Source: Campanula takesimana
Lineage: Eukaryota; Streptophyta; Magnoliopsida; Asterales; Campanulaceae
Assembly: GCA_026119855.1 (NCBI GenBank)
Contig: JAOWBW010001592.1
Span: 62,001 to 126,000 of the forward strand
Direction of reading: 5' to 3'
Length of the DNA: 64,000 bases
Positions 44,507 through 55,842 of this stretch are shown here, piece by piece (position 1 is the stretch's first letter; every line of letters starts with the position of its first letter). The notes beneath the pieces were generated by a model. The model did no database searches, was not told the DNA's origin, and saw only the letters and a list, made by a program, of their open reading frames with translations. The position numbers and the translations under genes are program-made.

Positions 44507-45299
44507 TATAAGTACCCCAATCTGAAATTAGCCAAATTTAGAGGTAACCTTAGCACGATTCAGGGATAAACTGATAGGCTGGGACCTCACTAGATAAACT
44601 GAAAATTCCAGGACTACTCTGGAATAAAAATTGGAAAAATCCAGAAGCTCGCCAGGCTGAGCCGTACAGATGGTTTGGACGCGGGGAACGCCTAGCCGTA
44701 CGGCTGGTTTAGGCACCCTCAGTCCCTATAAATTGAGACCCTTGCTGATCATTTCAGGGAGGGGGATAAAATACAAATTCAGAGGGAAACTCTGCAGGAT
44801 TTCAATCTGAAACAAACACCATTAAATCTTTGAGTGAAAAAGAGAGGAAGATAGGCCATAACCATCATAGGTGAAGCCTCATTCTCCCCATATTCTCTCC
44901 ATCTCAAAACTCTTTGTTCTTGTTCATATTACTTAATTATTTGCATTTTAAAGCCTTATCCTTATCAAGCATTTACATATATTGCTAGTCTTGTCCTTCA
45001 AGCACCTATTATTCTTGTTATTCATATCTTGGAACCAAATCATGAGATGATCCAAGGTTCCCTCACATTCTTGTATGTGATCAAGGGTTAAAACGTAAGG
45101 GAGATCATAATTTGTTTGTTTAATATCTTTAAATAGCTTGATGATCCATTTTTATGGTGAAAGCATGTATCTTTATGCTAATAATGTTCATGTTTGGCCA
45201 TGATGATCATGTTGGGTGATAAAGTCCCAATCTTTATCATCCCAACCTTGATTTAGCCTTAAATCCCACATTTGGGTCATAAAGATTCAATCTTTATGT
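44507..45299 (+). repeat. Partial 3' LTR of the Tat fragment
   Basis: Begins TATAAGTACCCCAATCTGAA after the purine tract GAGGGGCTC; the normal TG start has become TA. The promoter is visible: CCGTACAG (44662), CCGTACGG (44696) and TATAAATT (44727), the same 34-bp pair and TATA distance as the intact Tat LTR. Homology stops at about 45299, inside the LTR. Confidence 0.88.
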
Positions 45300-45616
45300 C
45301 GGGAGGAATAGTCTATGTCAGAGTCCCAAATGTTTGTAATCATGGCATCTTCATTAGGTATATCATATGTAGCAGCAACATCATGAGGAGAGATGACATA
45401 AGAAGTATCTTGAAGGTTGAATTGGATGTTGTGTTGGTTCTCAGTCCAGACCCCATTAGAGAAGATGTGCTCATAGAGAGAAACAAGAATCGTTGGCTTC
45501 ACTTCCATGAATTTCTTTAATTTCGCGTTTTGAAGAAGTCATCCAATCCATCCTCCCGCAGGATTTCTATAAAAGGTAGGATCGATGTAGTATCCATGTG
45601 CGAAATTCATAGTCAT
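45300..45616 (-). pseudogene. Truncated ORF of unknown function, possibly the extra ORF of the SIRE-like element
   Basis: ATG at 45616 follows a leader with TATAAAAT at 45718-45711. The frame begins MTMNFAHGYYIDPTFYRNPA, has a TGA at codon 26, then continues (LKKFMEVKPTILVSLYEHIF, then NIQFNLQDTSYVISPHDVAA) until it meets the Tat LTR at 45299. The second part vaguely resembles the putative plant transposon protein domain found in retroelement-linked ORFs; this is weak. It lies downstream of SIRE-like pol on the same strand. Confidence 0.45.
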
Positions 45617-46207
45617 TTTTAGGGTTTGGAGAGAAACAGAGAGATAACGGTAATTTTTGAGGATGAAGAAAAGAATATTTGAATTGATGATTGGTTCTTA
45701 GGGACGGTGGATTTTATAGAGGTAAGGTGCAACTGAAAGTAAGTTGAAAAGACACGCCCTTAAAATATGGAGATAGGTGATGTGGGCAGTTGATGAATGC
45801 TCACTTTTGTAACTGTTGCTACAGTAACTTCTCCCCTTTTTATGTGCACAGAACATGATTAATTGTAAAGAATGTAATATACAACATTATATTCCTTATT
45901 CCTTTAATTAATTCATGACAAGAATTTGTTCTTCTTTGACAAGCAACACGACTGGTTAAGCTAAGTTTTTAATAACCTATCTCATCACACTTAACTGACA
46001 TTGAAGATTTTTAGGTCGACTATCATCATTACAGCTAGAACATTATAGCAAGTAGTTAAACTTAATGATGAAAATCTTTCTATAAAAGGGGTGAGTTTGA
46101 TGAATTGAAAGACACAGCATCGCAATTCAGTTGAGAGTTCCTTAAAGGAGAGATAGAAGACCTTGTTGCTTTCAAATTTTAAGAGAAAGATTGGCAGACT
46201 AACACAT
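45617..46207. other. Promoter-like and unassigned sequence
   Basis: TATAAAAT (45711-45718, minus) and a CT-rich leader belong to the ORF below. The rest is AT-rich without recognised features. Confidence 0.4.
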
Positions 46208-46851
46208 ATGTTTAATCCAAGCAAGATGTCTCATCTTGTAAAGAAACTAGGGTTTAAGGATGAGGGAGAGGAAGAAGTGAGTAAGGTTGATGAAAGTTTT
46301 TGAGAGAATTTAGAGAGTATCAAGCACAGGAGGAGACAGAATGAGAACATGAAGTTGATCAAATCTTGCCTAATGACCCCAAGAAGAAGGAGGAGCTTAG
46401 GGAGAGAGAGATCAAGAAAGAAATGTGGGCACATGCTAAAGATGAAATGATAAAGGAGGAAAGAAAGAGACTTAAGAGGGGACAAGAAGAAGTAAAGTGG
46501 AGTGACAAAGGTAAAGGGAAGATGAGTGAGATTCAGGAAGATAAAGGACCTCATACTACTCTGTTTGACATGTTAAAGGAAGAGAGAGAGACTGATTTGG
46601 TGATTGGAAGCATGAGGGAGAGAGGAGAAGGAAAGGGAGACAACTATGAGGGAAGCTCCTACTCAAGGTACAATTCATTCTCTAAGTTTTCTAGCAAGTA
46701 TTTTGCTTGTTGCAGCACATTTAAGTCTACTATCAAGCATGATGATAGTTCTAGGTCTGATGAGGCCTATGTCAACAGTGAGAGCCATAATTCTCCAGGT
46801 ACCTTCAGCTTTGTTTCACCTCTTGAGGACTTGCCTGAGCCTCAGGAGTAA
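46208..46851 (+). pseudogene. Decayed lysine/glutamate-rich ORF, antisense to the SIRE-like element
   Basis: Starts MFNPSKMSHLVKKLGFKDEG, shifts frame near 46300, has a TGA near 46342, then an open frame from 46345 to 46851 (KKKEELREREIKKEMWAHAK, serine-rich end). It is highly charged and probably helical. No family recognised. It lies after SIRE pol but on the opposite strand. Confidence 0.4.
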
Positions 46852-47050
46852 GTTAAGTGGTGGCCAAGACCAGTATGGCTATATTCAAGACAGTCTGTGT
46901 TTTGTGGGGGATCATGGAGGTGGATGAGTACTCACATGTTGGAAAGAAGTGGTAAGACAGGTCAGGATTTTGGTGGGACATCTCATGGATTTGAGAATGA
47001 TGGAGAGAATACTTCAGCAGAGTGTTCATTCATCGGAGGTATGGAGCAGT
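46852..47050. other. Short unassigned stretch
   Basis: Between the + strand ORF and the end of SIRE pol; no feature seen. Confidence 0.4.
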
Positions 47051-48833
47051 CTATAGCAGAGTAGGTCTGCTATTATGAGGATATTGGACCTTATGGAGAG
47101 GTCTATTATCTTTACTGAGGGTGAAGCAAATGTTTAACATTACCATATTTGCTCTCAAGTATTCAAATCTCTTTTTATCTAATGATTTTGTAAGAATATT
47201 AGCAAGTTGATTTTCTGTACAAATATGAGTTAGATAGATATCTCCCTTTTCAACATGATCTCTTAAGAAGTGATGCCTTACTTCAATGTGTTTTATTTTT
47301 GAATGCTGAACTGGATTCTCTGTCATAGCAATTGCACTAGTATTATCACAAAAAATAGGAATGTGATCTTGATAAATTCCAAAGTCTTTAGGTTTATTTT
47401 TGTGATAAAGAATTTGAGAACAACATTGTCCAGCAACTACTTACTCTGCTTCAGCAGTTGAGGTGGCAAGTGATGTTTGTTTCTTGCTACACCAACAAAC
47501 AATTCTTGAGCCAAGAAACTGACAACTTCCACTGGTTGACTTTCTATCAAGATTACATCCAGCATAATCTGAATCAGTATATCCAATGAGTGATAAAGGA
47601 GATTTTTTAGGGTACCAGATTGCAAAACAGGTGTACCTTTTAGATACCATAAAATCCTATTGACTGTAGCTAAGTGTGATTCTTTAGGATCAGCTTGAAA
47701 TCTTGCACATAAGCAAACACTGAAAATAATGTCAGGTCTTAATGTAGTTACATACATCAGTGATCCAATGTAACTTCTATAAAGGGTTTGGCTCACACTT
47801 TGTCCCTCAGGATCTGAATGCAGCTTTGTAGAGGTAGATAGTGGAGTTTTTGTTGTGGATATATTCTGCATATCAAACTTCTTAAACATATCTCTAGTGT
47901 ACTTCCCTTGTTTAATAAAAATTCCACTTGGTAGTTGCTTGACTTGAAGTCCTAGAAATAATGTAAGCTCACCTATCATGCTCATTTAAAATTTTTCTTG
48001 CATAATTGATCCGAATTCATTGCACAGATTGTCATTAGTAGATCCAAATATTATATCATCCACATAGATTTGAATGAGTAAAATATCTGTATTGGATCTT
48101 TTAATGAACATAGTTTTATCAATGTGACCCTTTGTGAATCCTTTCTCAAGTAAGAATTGGACAAGGTTTCATACCAAGCTCCCTAAGCTCTAGGAGCTTG
48201 CTTAAGTCCATAAAAAGCTTTATCCAATTTATACACATGATCTAAAAATTTTGGGGATTCAAAACCAGGGGGTTGTGAAACAAACACTTTATTATGTAGA
48301 ACTCCATTCAGAAAGGCACTCTTCACATCCATTTGGTAGACAATTATGGTTTTGGATGATACGTAGGCAAGAAAAAGCCTAATTGCTTCAAGTCTAGCAA
48401 CAAGAGCAAAAGTCTCATCATAATCAATTCTTTCTTCTTGTCTGTACCCTTGGGCTACCAGTCTAGCTTTGTTTCTTACCACAATACCATCTTCATTCAT
48501 CTTGTTTCTAAAAACCTATCTTGTCCAATGACAGTTTGATTTTTTGGTTTTGGAACAAGTTTCCAAACTTTATTTCTCTCAAACTGTTCAAGTTCTTCCT
48601 CCATGGGTTCTATCCAGTCTGCATCGAGTAAGCCTCATTGATCTTCCTTAGTTCCAATTAAGATACGAAGGCACTGTATAATGCTTCTTCTTCAACATTT
48701 TATCTTGTTTGAATACCCTTAGAAATGTCTCCAATGACCAATGATTCTGGATGGTAAGGTCTATGTAAATGTTGGAGATTGGGATTGGTCTGGATAGATC
48801 TTGGTTGGAAATTTCTTGAGTGGATGTGCTAGG
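47051..48833 (-). pseudogene. SIRE-like copia pol, C-terminal part (RT and RNase H), broken
   Basis: Reverse transcriptase motifs: ARLVAQGYRQEERIDYDETF, YQMDVKSAFLNGVLHNKVF, VYKLDKAFYGLKQAPRA, the catalytic YVDD near 48060, and MIGELTLFLGLQVKQLPSGI. RNase H: TAEAE then a stop, and HIEVRHHFLRDHVEKGDI. The style of these motifs is that of the SIRE/Maximus lineage. Stops and frameshifts are frequent (48180, 47985, about 47640, 47445). copia-B separates this part from integrase and gag at 57352-61303. Confidence 0.88.
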
Positions 48834-50342
48834 TGTTGGGTTTCGTAGTAACATGCGCAGCGGAATATAGCAATTAAAATTTTAAGAAACCCAAAGCCAT
48901 GGATCCGTTCATATGATTAAATCAAATACAACAAGATGAATAGAGGAATAACTAACCCTTGATGGCTATGAATTGTTCTTTGGTCTTGGTGGAAATCTTG
49001 AAGCTTTATCACGAACAAATCACGAACTTTGTAAGATGATAAAATTCACCCTCTAGCGGTATCCACACTTCGAACGAATATCAAAGGAGCTTCTTTGATC
49101 TTGGTTGCTAGACCAATATTATGAAACACACTTTCACAATACAATAAAGAACTATATGGAATTTATTTTGTGAATTATTTTGTTCCTCAATCAATGATAT
49201 CTTAGAACAAAATAAAATCTCTCTCAAACTCTTTGAGACTCACAAAAGCACTTCTTAATATGGTCTGACCGAATTGGGGTTTTTATACACAATTAAGACC
49301 TATTCCAAATAGGAATCTTGTGCCAAAAACCATTCCTAATCAAATCAGGAAATCTCCAATCGGCAGCACCAGGCGCCCGCCTGGTACCACCCAGGCGCCC
49401 GCCTGTTTGGGCAGAAACTCCAGTCCCTTTCCGGCTTGAACAGGCGCCCGCCTGGTGCAACCCAAGCGCCCGCTTGGTTGACCAGGAGGCCCAGATATTT
49501 CCAGAAATTCCTTGGAAGTCCTCCGACCCTAAATGCCAATATAGTCCTTTTATTTAAGATTCGTTCTATTGTGTGTGACCCTCTAGGATTATACTAAGTT
49601 GGCAATGGGCTCAAACATGATCCCATAAGATATGATTAGGTTCTAGCAAACCGTCATACCTACCCAAATAGTATAACAAGATACAAGTTCGCATTCCTTT
49701 AGAATATGTCACAATCCCTTTGTCCACGATGTCATTGAACACAAGTCATGGTCAAACAGTCAACTTGTTTTGTTCAATACTTTCTCGATTCCGAATATGT
49801 TGATAATTCAAATGCTATTGATCCAATCAATCCATTTGAGTCCGGCCGAAAATTTCATCAACATCATTCCTTCGAGGGGCCCAAGCTTGACATCTCTCCG
49901 TAGAGGGGCAAATCCATTTAGCTTATTATTCTTCCCAACGGGAATCCGATTATGCCAATCATACCCTTTATAACTACCGTGTTAAGGTAGCGTTTGAATA
50001 TATCAAACATAATGTTCATCAAGTGGAAGACTATAATAACTTCATGTCTAAGTATTCAAATGACATAACTAATATGAGATATATGTACGACATAGACCAT
50101 GACATAAATCTCATACAGCGGGTCATGTCCAGTACCTTGTTCCAAACAAGTACCCATAAATCTAACATGATCATCTCATGATCATTTAGCCTTTATACTA
50201 GTGCTTAATAAGTACTAGGGACAGGGATTATTATAAGTAAACATGAACAACAATAATAATCAAAACATCTCTTTTATTGATATGAAATAAATGATAACAA
50301 TTACAACGTTTATTAAACGTGCCTAGGGCACCACTACCAACA
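48834..50342 (-). repeat. copia-B 3' LTR
   Basis: Near-identical to 55843-57351. On the minus strand the GC cluster (49473-49373) precedes the TATA box TATAAAA (49287-49281) by 86 bp. ORFs 49318-49557 and 49770-49973 recur in both LTRs and are not called. Confidence 0.95.
49281..49473 (-). promoter_or_regulatory. copia-B 3' LTR promoter: GCG-NN-CGC cluster and TATA box
   Basis: GCGCCCGC at 49373, 49395, 49444 and 49466, giving 22-49-22 spacing; arms are extended to CCAGGCG-CC-CGCCTGG at the first site. TATAAAA lies 86 bp downstream in the sense of transcription. The other LTR has the same at 56290-56482. Confidence 0.65.
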
Positions 50343-50359
50343 ATCTCCCACTTGCCCTA
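50343..50359 (-). other. copia-B polypurine tract
   Basis: The minus strand reads TAGGGCAAGTGGGAGAT directly before the 3' LTR; copia-A has the same tract. Confidence 0.88.
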
Positions 50360-50416
50360 GGCCCAATCTCCCATGTATCTAATACCCATGGACCTAACAT
50401 GACCATCATGTTTAGC

Positions 50417-53400
50417 TTATGGAAGTCCCTTTGTTAGCGGGTCCGCAACATTGTCATCAGTAGGTACTCTGCATATATTTACGTCTCCCCTATCAACGAT
50501 TTCTCGAATGATATGAAAACGCCTAAGTATGTGTTTGGATTTTTGATGTGCTCTTGGTTCCTTTGCTTGAGCAATAGCACCATTATTATCGCAATAAAGG
50601 TCTATTGGATTAGCAATACTAGGAACCACTTCAAGTTCAGTTATGAACTTCTTAATCCAAACAGCTTCCTTTGCAGCATCCGATGCAGCAATATACTCAG
50701 CTTCTGTTGTAGAATCAGCGGTTGTACTTTGCTTGGAACTCTTCCAGCTTACAGCTCCACCATTTAACATAAACACAAAACCCGATTGCGATCGGCTATC
50801 ATCTTTGTCGGTTTGGAAGCTTGCATCCGTGTAAGCATTTACAACGAGATCATCTTCCATTCCTCCATAGACTAAAAACGAGTCTTTAGTCCTTCTCAAG
50901 TACTTAAGAATCGCTTTTACAGCTATCCAGTGATTTTCGCCAGGGTCGGATTGGTATCTACTTGTCATGCTCAAAGCATAAGATACATCCGGCCTAGTAC
51001 AAATCATGGCATACATGATGGACCCAATTGCCGAAGCATATGGAACATCATTCATTTTCTCACGCTCATCTTTTGTCTTAGGACATTGAGTCTTGCTTAG
51101 AGAAACTCCATGTAACACGGGCAAGGTGCCTCTCTTAGAATTTTCCATACGGAATCTTCTAATGACCTTGTCAATGTATGTACTTTGGCTTAAACCAAGT
51201 AGCCTCCTTGATCTATCTCTATAGATCTTAATGCCAAGTATATATGCGGCTTCACCCATATCTTTCATTGCGAAGCACTTTCCTAACCAAGTCTTCACAG
51301 ATTGAAGTGTAGGAATGTCGTTTCCAATGAGCAATATGTCATCCACGTATAAAATAAGGAATAGCACTATGCTCCCACTAATCTTCTTGTATACACAAGG
51401 CTCATCTTCGTTCTTGATGAAGCCAAACTCTTTGACCGATTCATCAAAACGGAGATTCCAACTCCTTGAAGCTTGCTTCAATCCATAGATGGATCTTTGC
51501 AATTTGCATACCTTAGAATCTTGTTCAAAACCTTCTGGTTGTGTCATATACACATCCTCTTGGAGTTTTCCATTCAGGAAAGCGGTTTTGACGTCCATCT
51601 GCCATATTTCATAGTCATGATATGCGGCAATGGCAAGCAAAATTCTTATAGACTTGATCATTGCTACGGGTGAAAAGGTCTCATCATAGTCAATACCATG
51701 AACTTGCCTATAACCCTTCGCTACAAGCCTAGCTTTGTAAGTATGCACCTTCCCATCCATGTCAGTCTTCTTCTTGAAGACCCATTTGCATCCTATGGTT
51801 TTTACACCTTCAGGCGCATCAATCAAATTCCAAACTTGATTGTCTTGCATGGATTGCAATTCGGATTCCATGGCTCCAAGCCACTTGTCCGAATCAGGAG
51901 AAGACATCGCCTCTTGGTAGGTTGACGGTTCATCATTCTCAATGATTTCTACCTCATTACTATCCGTTACGAGAAATCCATATCTCTCGGGCTCGGATCG
52001 TACCCTACTAGATTTGCGAGTTACTTGTGTATCTTGAACAGGTTCCACAACTCCTTGTGGTTCTTGTTCCCGTTCCACTATTGGTTCAATGTTATTTTCT
52101 GGGTCTCGAATTTCTTCAAGATTTATTTTACTCCCACTGATTTCTTTAGAGAGAAACTCTTTCTCTAGAAAGACACCAGTTCGAGCAACAAACACTTTGT
52201 TGTCCTCACGGTTGTAAAAGTAATATCCTTTAGTTTCCTTAGGATATCCCACGAAAATACATTTATCGGATTTGTGTGTTAGTTTGTCAGAGATAAGTCT
52301 CTTGACATAAACTTCGCAACCCCAAATCCTCATGAAAGATAAACTAGGTTTCTTTCCACTCCACATCTCATATGGAGTCTTTGGAACCGATTTAGTTGGA
52401 ACTTGATTTAGTGTGAAAGCAGCGGTTTCTAGGGCGTAACCCCAAAAGGATATTGGAAGATCAACTTGACTCATCATTGATCGAACCATGTCTAACAAAG
52501 TCCGATTTCTCCTCTCAGACACACCATTCCATTGTGGTGTTCCAGGTGGAGTCAATTGTGAAACTATTCCACAATTCTTTAGATGATCATCAAATTCTTG
52601 GCTTAAGTATTCTCCACCACGATCTGATCGAAGTGCCTTAATACTTTTGCCAAGTTGTTTTTCTACTTCATTTTGAAATATTCTAAATATCTCAAATGCT
52701 TCACTTTTATGTTTCATTAGGTAAACATACCCAAATCTACTATAATCATCAGTGAAGGTTATGAAGTATTGAAATCCTCCCCTAGCATTGCTACTTAATG
52801 GTCCGCATACATCGGAATGTATCAACCCCAATAAGTCGCTTGCCCTTTCACCCAGCTTGGTAAAAGGTGTCTTAGTCATTTTTCCAAGAAGGCACGACTC
52901 ACAAGTGTCATATGACTCTAAGTCACATGAACCCAAAAGTCCGTCCCCATGGAGTTTTGAGATACGCTTCTCATTAATATGACCAAGACGGCAATGCCAC
53001 AAATAAGTATGATTTACATCATTAGGTTTAGATTTCTTATTTACATGATAGACATTATTTTCATTCTTGACATCCAAGATATAAAGGCCATTAAATGAAT
53101 TAGCAATACCATAAAGCACATCATTTAAATAAATAGAAAATTTCTTATTCTCAATAAGAAACTTAAAACCTTCATTATCCAAACAAGAAATTGAAATAAT
53201 ATTTCTGCTTAAATCCGGAACATAATAACAATTGTTCAAAACAAGAATTAATCCGGAAGGTAAAGTGACTTCATAAGTCCCTACGGCTAATGCAGCAACT
53301 CTTGCTCCATTCCCCACACGTAGATCTACTTCACCTTCTTTAAGCAGTCTCCTATTCTTTAGTCCCTGCACATTTAGACAAATGTGAGAACCACATCCGG

Positions 53401-53524
53401 TATCCAATACCCAAGAATCAGTGGTAGAAAGGAGAATATCTATCATATAGATACCTGAAGTCGACGCAGCCTTGCTGCTCTTCTTCTTCTTTTGCTCTTC
53501 CAAGAAAGCCTTGCAATTACGTTT
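50417..53524 (-). CDS. copia-B pol (protease, integrase, RT, RNase H)
   Basis: A continuous frame of over 1000 codons in the same frame as gag. Protease: WVLDTGCGSHICLN. Integrase: HCRLGHINEKR and CESC finger, SDVCGP, FTDDYSRFG, LRSDRGGEY and NGVSERRNRT with the D-D-E residues. Reverse transcriptase: CKWVFKKKTD, MDVKTAFLNGKLQEDVYM, LYVDDILLIGND. RNase H: VNAYTDASFQTDKDDSRSQS, TEAEYIAASDA and LRRFHIIREIVDRGDV. It ends at a TAA after DNVADPLTKGLP; copia-A reads CAA there and continues about ten codons, so this is a slightly early stop. It appears intact otherwise. Confidence 0.94.
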   Translation of the reverse strand, partial: KRNCKAFLEEQKKKKSSKAASTSGIYMIDILLSTTDSWVLDTGCGSHICLNVQGLKNRRLLKEGEVDLRVGNGARVAALAVGTYEVTLPSGLILVLNNCYYVPDLSRNIISISCLDNEGFKFLIENKKFSIYLNDVLYGIANSFNGLYILDVKNENNVYHVNKKSKPNDVNHTYLWHCRLGHINEKRISKLHGDGLLGSCDLESYDTCESCLLGKMTKTPFTKLGERASDLLGLIHSDVCGPLSSNARGGFQYFITFTDDYSRFGYVYLMKHKSEAFEIFRIFQNEVEKQLGKSIKALRSDRGGEYLSQEFDDHLKNCGIVSQLTPPGTPQWNGVSERRNRTLLDMVRSMMSQVDLPISFWGYALETAAFTLNQVPTKSVPKTPYEMWSGKKPSLSFMRIWGCEVYVKRLISDKLTHKSDKCIFVGYPKETKGYYFYNREDNKVFVARTGVFLEKEFLSKEISGSKINLEEIRDPENNIEPIVEREQEPQGVVEPVQDTQVTRKSSRVRSEPERYGFLVTDSNEVEIIENDEPSTYQEAMSSPDSDKWLGAMESELQSMQDNQVWNLIDAPEGVKTIGCKWVFKKKTDMDGKVHTYKARLVAKGYRQVHGIDYDETFSPVAMIKSIRILLAIAAYHDYEIWQMDVKTAFLNGKLQEDVYMTQPEGFEQDSKVCKLQRSIYGLKQASRSWNLRFDESVKEFGFIKNEDEPCVYKKISGSIVLFLILYVDDILLIGNDIPTLQSVKTWLGKCFAMKDMGEAAYILGIKIYRDRSRRLLGLSQSTYIDKVIRRFRMENSKRGTLPVLHGVSLSKTQCPKTKDEREKMNDVPYASAIGSIMYAMICTRPDVSYALSMTSRYQSDPGENHWIAVKAILKYLRRTKDSFLVYGGMEDDLVVNAYTDASFQTDKDDSRSQSGFVFMLNGGAVSWKSSKQSTTADSTTEAEYIAASDAAKEAVWIKKFITELEVVPSIANPIDLYCDNNGAIAQAKEPRAHQKSKHILRRFHIIREIVDRGDVNICRVPTDDNVADPLTKGLP

Positions 53525-54313
53525 CTAATGACCAATTTCTTGACAATGGAAACAGATTGCATCCTTTTGTGAATCAGGTTTTGCCTCAGAAGCCTTGGCA
53601 ACCTTTGCCTTGCTTATCTTGGGTTTGACAACTTTTGCCTTACCCTTTCCTTTGGCACTAGCCTTCTTCCCATCATGAACCAAGAGCACGGGAGAACCTT
53701 TCTCCACAATTTTCATCTCTGCAGTTTTGAGCATCCCATGCAACTCAGAGAGATTCTTATCCATTCCATGCATGTTATAATTCATTACAAACTGATTATA
53801 ACTTTTAGGCAATGAATTAAGAATGAGATCCGTGGCTAGCTCCAATGGGATTGGATAGCCAAGCTTCTCAAGGTGCTCTACATAACCTTTCATTTTAAGA
53901 AAGTGAGGACTCACTTGTTGCCCTTCATTCATTTTACTAGTAGTGAATGCAACAATGGTCTTGTACCTCTCTTGCCTAGCTTGCTCTTGAAACATGGTTC
54001 TCAACTCCACGCCTATCTCATAGGCTTCCAAATGTTCCAAACTTTGTTGGAGTTTTGAACACATAGCAGCAAGCATGAGACAACTTACATCTCTAGAATC
54101 ATTACGATGTTTCTTGTAATTGTCCCTTTCTACCCTAGGGGCAGTAGGCGGTGGTTCAGCGGGGAGAGGCCCATCGAGAATGTACAACTTATCTTCTTGC
54201 CTAAGAACAATTCTTATGCTACGGATCCAATCCATAAAGTTTGTACCATTCTCTTCGAGCTTATCCTTCTCAAGGATCGATCGCAACGACATTGATTGAG
54301 TGTTATTAGTCAT
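53525..54313 (-). CDS. copia-B gag, ended by TAG inside the zinc knuckle
   Basis: ATG at 54313 is shared with copia-A. The 262-residue frame covers the capsid-like region (LEENGTNFMDWIRSIRIVLR, MHGMDKNLSELHGMLKTAEM) and a lysine-rich stretch, and stops in the knuckle at CFHCQEIGH followed by TAG (53527-53525). The same frame continues KRNC and into pol. copia-A has TGG here, so one base change explains the stop. Confidence 0.93.
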   Translation of the reverse strand: MTNNTQSMSLRSILEKDKLEENGTNFMDWIRSIRIVLRQEDKLYILDGPLPAEPPPTAPRVERDNYKKHRNDSRDVSCLMLAAMCSKLQQSLEHLEAYEIGVELRTMFQEQARQERYKTIVAFTTSKMNEGQQVSPHFLKMKGYVEHLEKLGYPIPLELATDLILNSLPKSYNQFVMNYNMHGMDKNLSELHGMLKTAEMKIVEKGSPVLLVHDGKKASAKGKGKAKVVKPKISKAKVAKASEAKPDSQKDAICFHCQEIGH

Positions 54314-55825
54314 TTTCTACAAATATGCAAAAATTTCCAAAATTTAATAAGTACCCTTTTTCATTAAAGAGATAAATAATGTATTTTTCAAACAAAATAC
54401 TCCCACTGAATTATATAACCTTCATATACATCCAATGTATAATATAATTTAAATGGGTTAAGATCCAACTTTAATTTAATTTCAAGTCCGCTAAGGCAAA
54501 TTACACAAAATCAAATTAATTAGGTAGACAACTCTTGTCAATCATATCTCATATGACTCTTAGTTCCTTTTATGAGATTCTTTAAGAAATCCAATTTCAA
54601 AAAGCATGTTAAACCTCATCTTTGCCTAGGCCCAAAACTGTTTTGACGCCCAATTAAGTCTAACCATTTTAAACGCATAGTTAATGTGTCCCGCTAGGGC
54701 GTGCCCACACTATCTATCTTGCTCATACATAAACAAATTTAATGCATCTCGCTAGGGCGAATCTACATTAAAATCACCCATGTACTAACAAGTGTTTTAA
54801 TCATGACATGGCAATAAAAGACTTAAAACTTTCTTTGAAGGTTCATCACATATAGCATATAACACATTTATGAGCACATAATATAAACATGTTATACATC
54901 AAGTTTAGCAACTAAATTAATCCCATTAATTTAAGCATGGTATTTATGTGTCATTAGTTTCTCTATAATTATGAGGATGAGACTATTTCAACTTTGGTTA
55001 TTATTTCCAAATCAAGACAACAAGAAGTGCGGTCGAACTAAGCCATTAGGCAACCACAATCCCGCACTAATTCAAGAAACCAAGAAAGTAGTCCATGTGG
55101 CCGAAACTAAGCAATAGATGGTCTCGATGAACGTAGGCCAATTGCATTCACAATTCCACATGGATCTCCAATCATTGAATCAAGAACTTTGTTTCTCAAT
55201 TTTAGCAATTATGAACTCTTCATAATTCTAACTTCGTTTTATCTTTGAAACTTTGATTGCGATCAATTTTGGGAAACACAATCTCGATGAACGCAGATTA
55301 GCCATCCAAAACTTGAACCAATCTAGGAATCACAAGACTAAAACAAATAGGAAATTCAAACCCCAAAATCCACACACAAACCAACTACCCAAAACCCATT
55401 CCAGATCAGCAAGTCTGGATTGGTTCTGTTACTGGTTTTGTTGAATTTATCGAAAATTCTATATTCAGATTTTATCCAAAATCAGAACAAGTTTTGACCA
55501 CCGAGCGCCCGCCTCCAAAGGACCAGGCGCCCGCTTGAATGGCCAGAATAGTGTAGAATTTTAAAGTTCGAAAATTTTGTCTCAAAATTATTTTTCCTCG
55601 ATTATTAAAACTTTGATCCAATCAAAAATCAATAATCGAAATAATTCAGAATCCACCATAATTTTTATTGCGATTGAATCGTGTGATTAAAGTTGGAAAA
55701 ACAATAAACCACATAAAATCACAAAACACATAAACATCATATTATCCAATATTCATATCATGCTTGGCACATAAACAATTTATATACACACAACATGATC
55801 CAAGTATTGAATTAATCAACATGAA
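54314..55825 (-). other. copia-B leader, with a two-site GC cluster
   Basis: Non-coding leader that aligns with that of copia-A. GCGCCCGC at 55505-55512 and 55527-55534 are 22 bp apart. Confidence 0.75.
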
Positions 55826-55841
55826 CGGGGCTCTGATACCA
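55826..55841 (-). other. copia-B primer-binding site
   Basis: The minus strand reads TGGTATCAGAGCCCCG one base after the 5' LTR; tRNA-Met type. Confidence 0.93.
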
Positions 55842-55842
55842 C

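Larger units (their letters stand above)
39240..45299 (+). mobile_element. Internally deleted Tat-type element fragment, plus strand
   Basis: A gag fragment homologous to that of the Tat element at 2442-18779 is joined to chromovirus integrase at 39237. Protease, RT and integrase are missing. Tandem arrays (42139-44260) and a partial 3' LTR (44507-45299) follow in the expected order. No target duplication exists because both outer ends are truncated. Confidence 0.8.

Noticed and set aside
49318..49973. Small ORFs in copia-B LTR (repeated at 56242-56982)
   Set aside because: LTR sequence; the first is a translation of the GC cluster.
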